Assembly (NCBI GenBank): GCA_012798275.1
Contig: JAAZNO010000213.1
Coordinates: 1 to 5,008, forward strand
DNA: 5,008 bases
Direction of reading: 5' to 3'
Source: Chloroflexota bacterium
GTDB lineage: Bacteria; Chloroflexota; Anaerolineae; B4-G1; SLSP01
Made by a program: the position numbers and the translations under genes. Positions 3,039-5,008 of this stretch are shown here, piece after piece (the first letter of the stretch is position 1; the number at the start of each line of letters is the position of its first letter). The notes below the pieces were generated by a model that was given only the letters and a program-made list of their open reading frames with translations, did not search any database and was not told where the DNA came from.

Positions 3039-5008
3039 ATGTTAGTAGCCGATCTGGGTGTGAAATCCTATGCGCGCATTCCCAGCGCCTTGCCCCTGCC
3101 TGGCCTGGTCGAGGTGCAGTTGGAGTCTTACGAGTGGCTCAAGGGGGAGGGTCTTTGGTTACTGTTCGACGAGATCTCGCCCATCGAGAGCTACAATGGC
3201 CTGTTGAGCCTGTATCTCCCTGGTTCCAGGGCTCAGGAGGCAGGTTTCGATCTCAAATATCGTTTTGGCGAGCCCAAGTATACCCAGCAAGAATGCCTGG
3301 ATCGGGACCTCACCTACGCTATCCCCCTCTATGTGGACGTGGCCTTGCTGATCCGCGAGACGGGCGAGATCGTCGAGCAGGAAATCTTCCTGGGCGATTT
3401 GCCGGAGATGACGGAGAATGCGACCTTTATCATCAACGGCACGGAGCGCGTCGTGGTCAGCCAATTGATTCGCTCCCCGGGTGTGTATTTCGGCGTGGAA
3501 GAGGATGGCGGTCGGCGCCTGGCCACGGCCAAGCTGATCCCCGATCGCGGCGCCTGGATGGAGTTCGAAACGCGCAAGTCCGGCTATTTGACTCTGCGCT
3601 TCAACCGCAAGCGCACGGTGCCTATCACCATTTTCCTTCGGGCCCTGGCAGCGGTGGATGACGAACTGCACAGCGCCAGCCTCGTGCAGGGCACGAATGA
3701 GGAGCTCTTCCAACTCTTCACTGAGGCCGATAACGACCCGGATCATCCCTGGATCGCGACCACGATGCGGCAGGAACCGAATTGGGAATCCAAGGCGGGG
3801 CGGACGGTGGCGCAAGAAGCGCTCATCGAGTTCTACCGTCGGATGCGCCCCGGCGATCCGCCGACGTTAGACAACGCTCAGGAATATCTCGTCTCGCAGA
3901 TGTTCGACCCGCAGCGCTACAATTTGCAGCGCGTGGGACGCTACAAGCTCAATCAACGCATGGGCCTCAACATCCCCATGACCATCCGCACGATCACCAA
4001 AGATGACCTGGTGGCGCTCACGCGACGCATGATTCTCATCAACAACGGTGTCGCCGGCCCCGATGACATGGATCACCTGGGCAATCGCCGGGTGAAGACG
4101 GTGGGGGAACTTGTGCAGTCCAAGATCCGCGTGGGCCTCGTCCGCATGGAGCGGGTCGTCAAGGAGCGCATGAGCCTCCGCGAGGAGTCGCCTACGCCGG
4201 TCAGCCTGATCAATATCCGCCCGGTGGTGGCGGCCATTCGGGAATTCTTCGGCTCCAGCCAGCTCTCGCAGTTCATGGAGCAGACCAATCCGCTATCGAG
4301 CCTCACGCACAAGCGCACGCTCTCGGCCCTGGGTCCGGGCGGCCTGCGCCGTGAGCGCGCCGGCTTTGACGTCCGCGACGTCCATCATAGCCACTACGGG
4401 CGTATCTGCCCCATTGAGACCCCCGAAGGCCCGAATATCGGTCTCATCGGGCGTCTGGGGACCTACGCACGGGTGAATGATCTGGGTTTCATTGAGACGC
4501 CGTACCGCAAAGTTTTGCGGGTAGTACAGGGCACCGAGGAGGAATTGCTCGGCGAGACCCTGCGCGAGGACGTGACTGACCCGGATACGGGCGAAGTCGT
4601 CGCTACGGCAGAGACGAAGGTGGACGCGGAGCTGGCCCGGCGTCTCGCGGCGCTGAATCTGAGCGAGCCCATCAAAATCGTTCCCCGTGTCACGCCGGAA
4701 GTCCTTTATCTGTCCGCCGACCGTGAGGAGCCGTACACCATCGCGCAGGCGAGTGCGTTGTTGGATGCGGACGGGCACTTCGTGCTCAAGCGCATCGCCG
4801 CCCGCAAGGGGGAGCAGTTCATTTTCACGACGCCGGATCGCGTAGACTACATTGACGTGGCGCCGATTCAGGTCGTGGGCATTTCGGCGGCGCTGATTCC
4901 CTTCCTGGAGCACGACGACGCCAACCGTGCGCTCATGGGTTCCAATATGCAGCGGCAGGCCGTGCCCCTGTTGTTGCCGGAAGCGCCCTATGTCGGCACC
5001 GGCATGGA
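3039..5008 (+). CDS. rpoB: DNA-directed RNA polymerase subunit beta (partial, 3' end outside window)
   Basis: The window holds the first 656 residues of the RNA polymerase beta subunit, about half of a usual 1,150-1,350. Beta forms one wall of the main cleft and part of the catalytic centre, and is the rifamycin target. Landmarks in order are the N-terminal RIPSALPLPGLVEVQLESY segment, FGEPKY, NGTERVVVSQLIRSPGVYF (133-151), LGNRRVKTVGELVQ, the rifamycin region beginning GSSQLSQFMEQTNPLSS (405-421), CPIETPEGPNIGLI (457-470), LIPFLEHDDANRALMGSNMQ, and AVPLLLPEAPYVGTGM at the edge. ATG 3039 is the only ATG in frame after the in-frame stop TAA at 2979, and the purine-rich GGGAGGG (3021-3027) precedes it. 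The insert between PYRKV and YLSAD (about residues 499-551) is absent from the E. coli protein. Thr427 and Glu414 stand where E. coli has Arg529 and Asp516. rpoC would normally follow. No rplL precedes it here. Confidence 0.98.
   Translation, partial: MLVADLGVKSYARIPSALPLPGLVEVQLESYEWLKGEGLWLLFDEISPIESYNGLLSLYLPGSRAQEAGFDLKYRFGEPKYTQQECLDRDLTYAIPLYVDVALLIRETGEIVEQEIFLGDLPEMTENATFIINGTERVVVSQLIRSPGVYFGVEEDGGRRLATAKLIPDRGAWMEFETRKSGYLTLRFNRKRTVPITIFLRALAAVDDELHSASLVQGTNEELFQLFTEADNDPDHPWIATTMRQEPNWESKAGRTVAQEALIEFYRRMRPGDPPTLDNAQEYLVSQMFDPQRYNLQRVGRYKLNQRMGLNIPMTIRTITKDDLVALTRRMILINNGVAGPDDMDHLGNRRVKTVGELVQSKIRVGLVRMERVVKERMSLREESPTPVSLINIRPVVAAIREFFGSSQLSQFMEQTNPLSSLTHKRTLSALGPGGLRRERAGFDVRDVHHSHYGRICPIETPEGPNIGLIGRLGTYARVNDLGFIETPYRKVLRVVQGTEEELLGETLREDVTDPDTGEVVATAETKVDAELARRLAALNLSEPIKIVPRVTPEVLYLSADREEPYTIAQASALLDADGHFVLKRIAARKGEQFIFTTPDRVDYIDVAPIQVVGISAALIPFLEHDDANRALMGSNMQRQAVPLLLPEAPYVGTGM

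Noticed and set aside
3159..4913. Long - strand open frames opposite rpoB (3159-3815 and 4293-4913) and a + strand frame at 3134-3661
   Set aside because: All lie inside the unmistakable rpoB reading frame. Their compositions are those of antisense or frame-shifted GC-rich coding DNA.

Overview
The window most likely comes from a member of the phylum Chloroflexota, probably Anaerolineae or a near relative. The evidence is the character of the RpoB sequence, including a Chloroflexota-like N-terminus and a lineage-specific insert, together with a secreted protein ending in an aliphatic YLPLxLKN-type tail that I associate with that phylum. This placement is inference from family knowledge and was not tested by a search. 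All recognisable genes are on the + strand. The long open frames on the - strand are shadows of GC-rich coding sequence.

Layout. The window opens with the last 47 codons of an unrecognised gene (2-145). A complete lysophospholipid acyltransferase of the PlsC/AGPAT family follows after 35 nt (181-834) and was probably cotranscribed with it. A 479-nt non-coding stretch (835-1313) holds an imperfect inverted repeat, a probable terminator for the plsC transcript, a weak promoter candidate and a small perfect hairpin. Next come two adjacent genes for secreted proteins (1314-2063 and 2106-2702), 42 nt apart. They share a C-terminal domain of about 138 residues that is about 95% identical at DNA level, but they have unrelated signal peptides, linkers and tails. 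A strong intrinsic terminator (2729-2772) closes this pair.

A near-consensus sigma-70-type promoter (2865-2891) and a hairpin-rich leader of about 140 nt then lead into rpoB, the RNA polymerase beta subunit (3039 onward). The window edge cuts it after 656 codons.

The three blocks (lipid acyltransferase, secreted pair, RNA polymerase) look like independent transcription units and not one pathway. The points most worth following up are the recently duplicated or gene-converted secreted domain, the tail present on only one copy, a roughly 54-residue insert in RpoB resembling a beta-beta' module, two unusual residues in the RpoB rifamycin pocket, and rpoB having its own promoter and structured leader instead of following rplL. 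I see no CRISPR array, insertion sequence, tRNA, rRNA or defence system.
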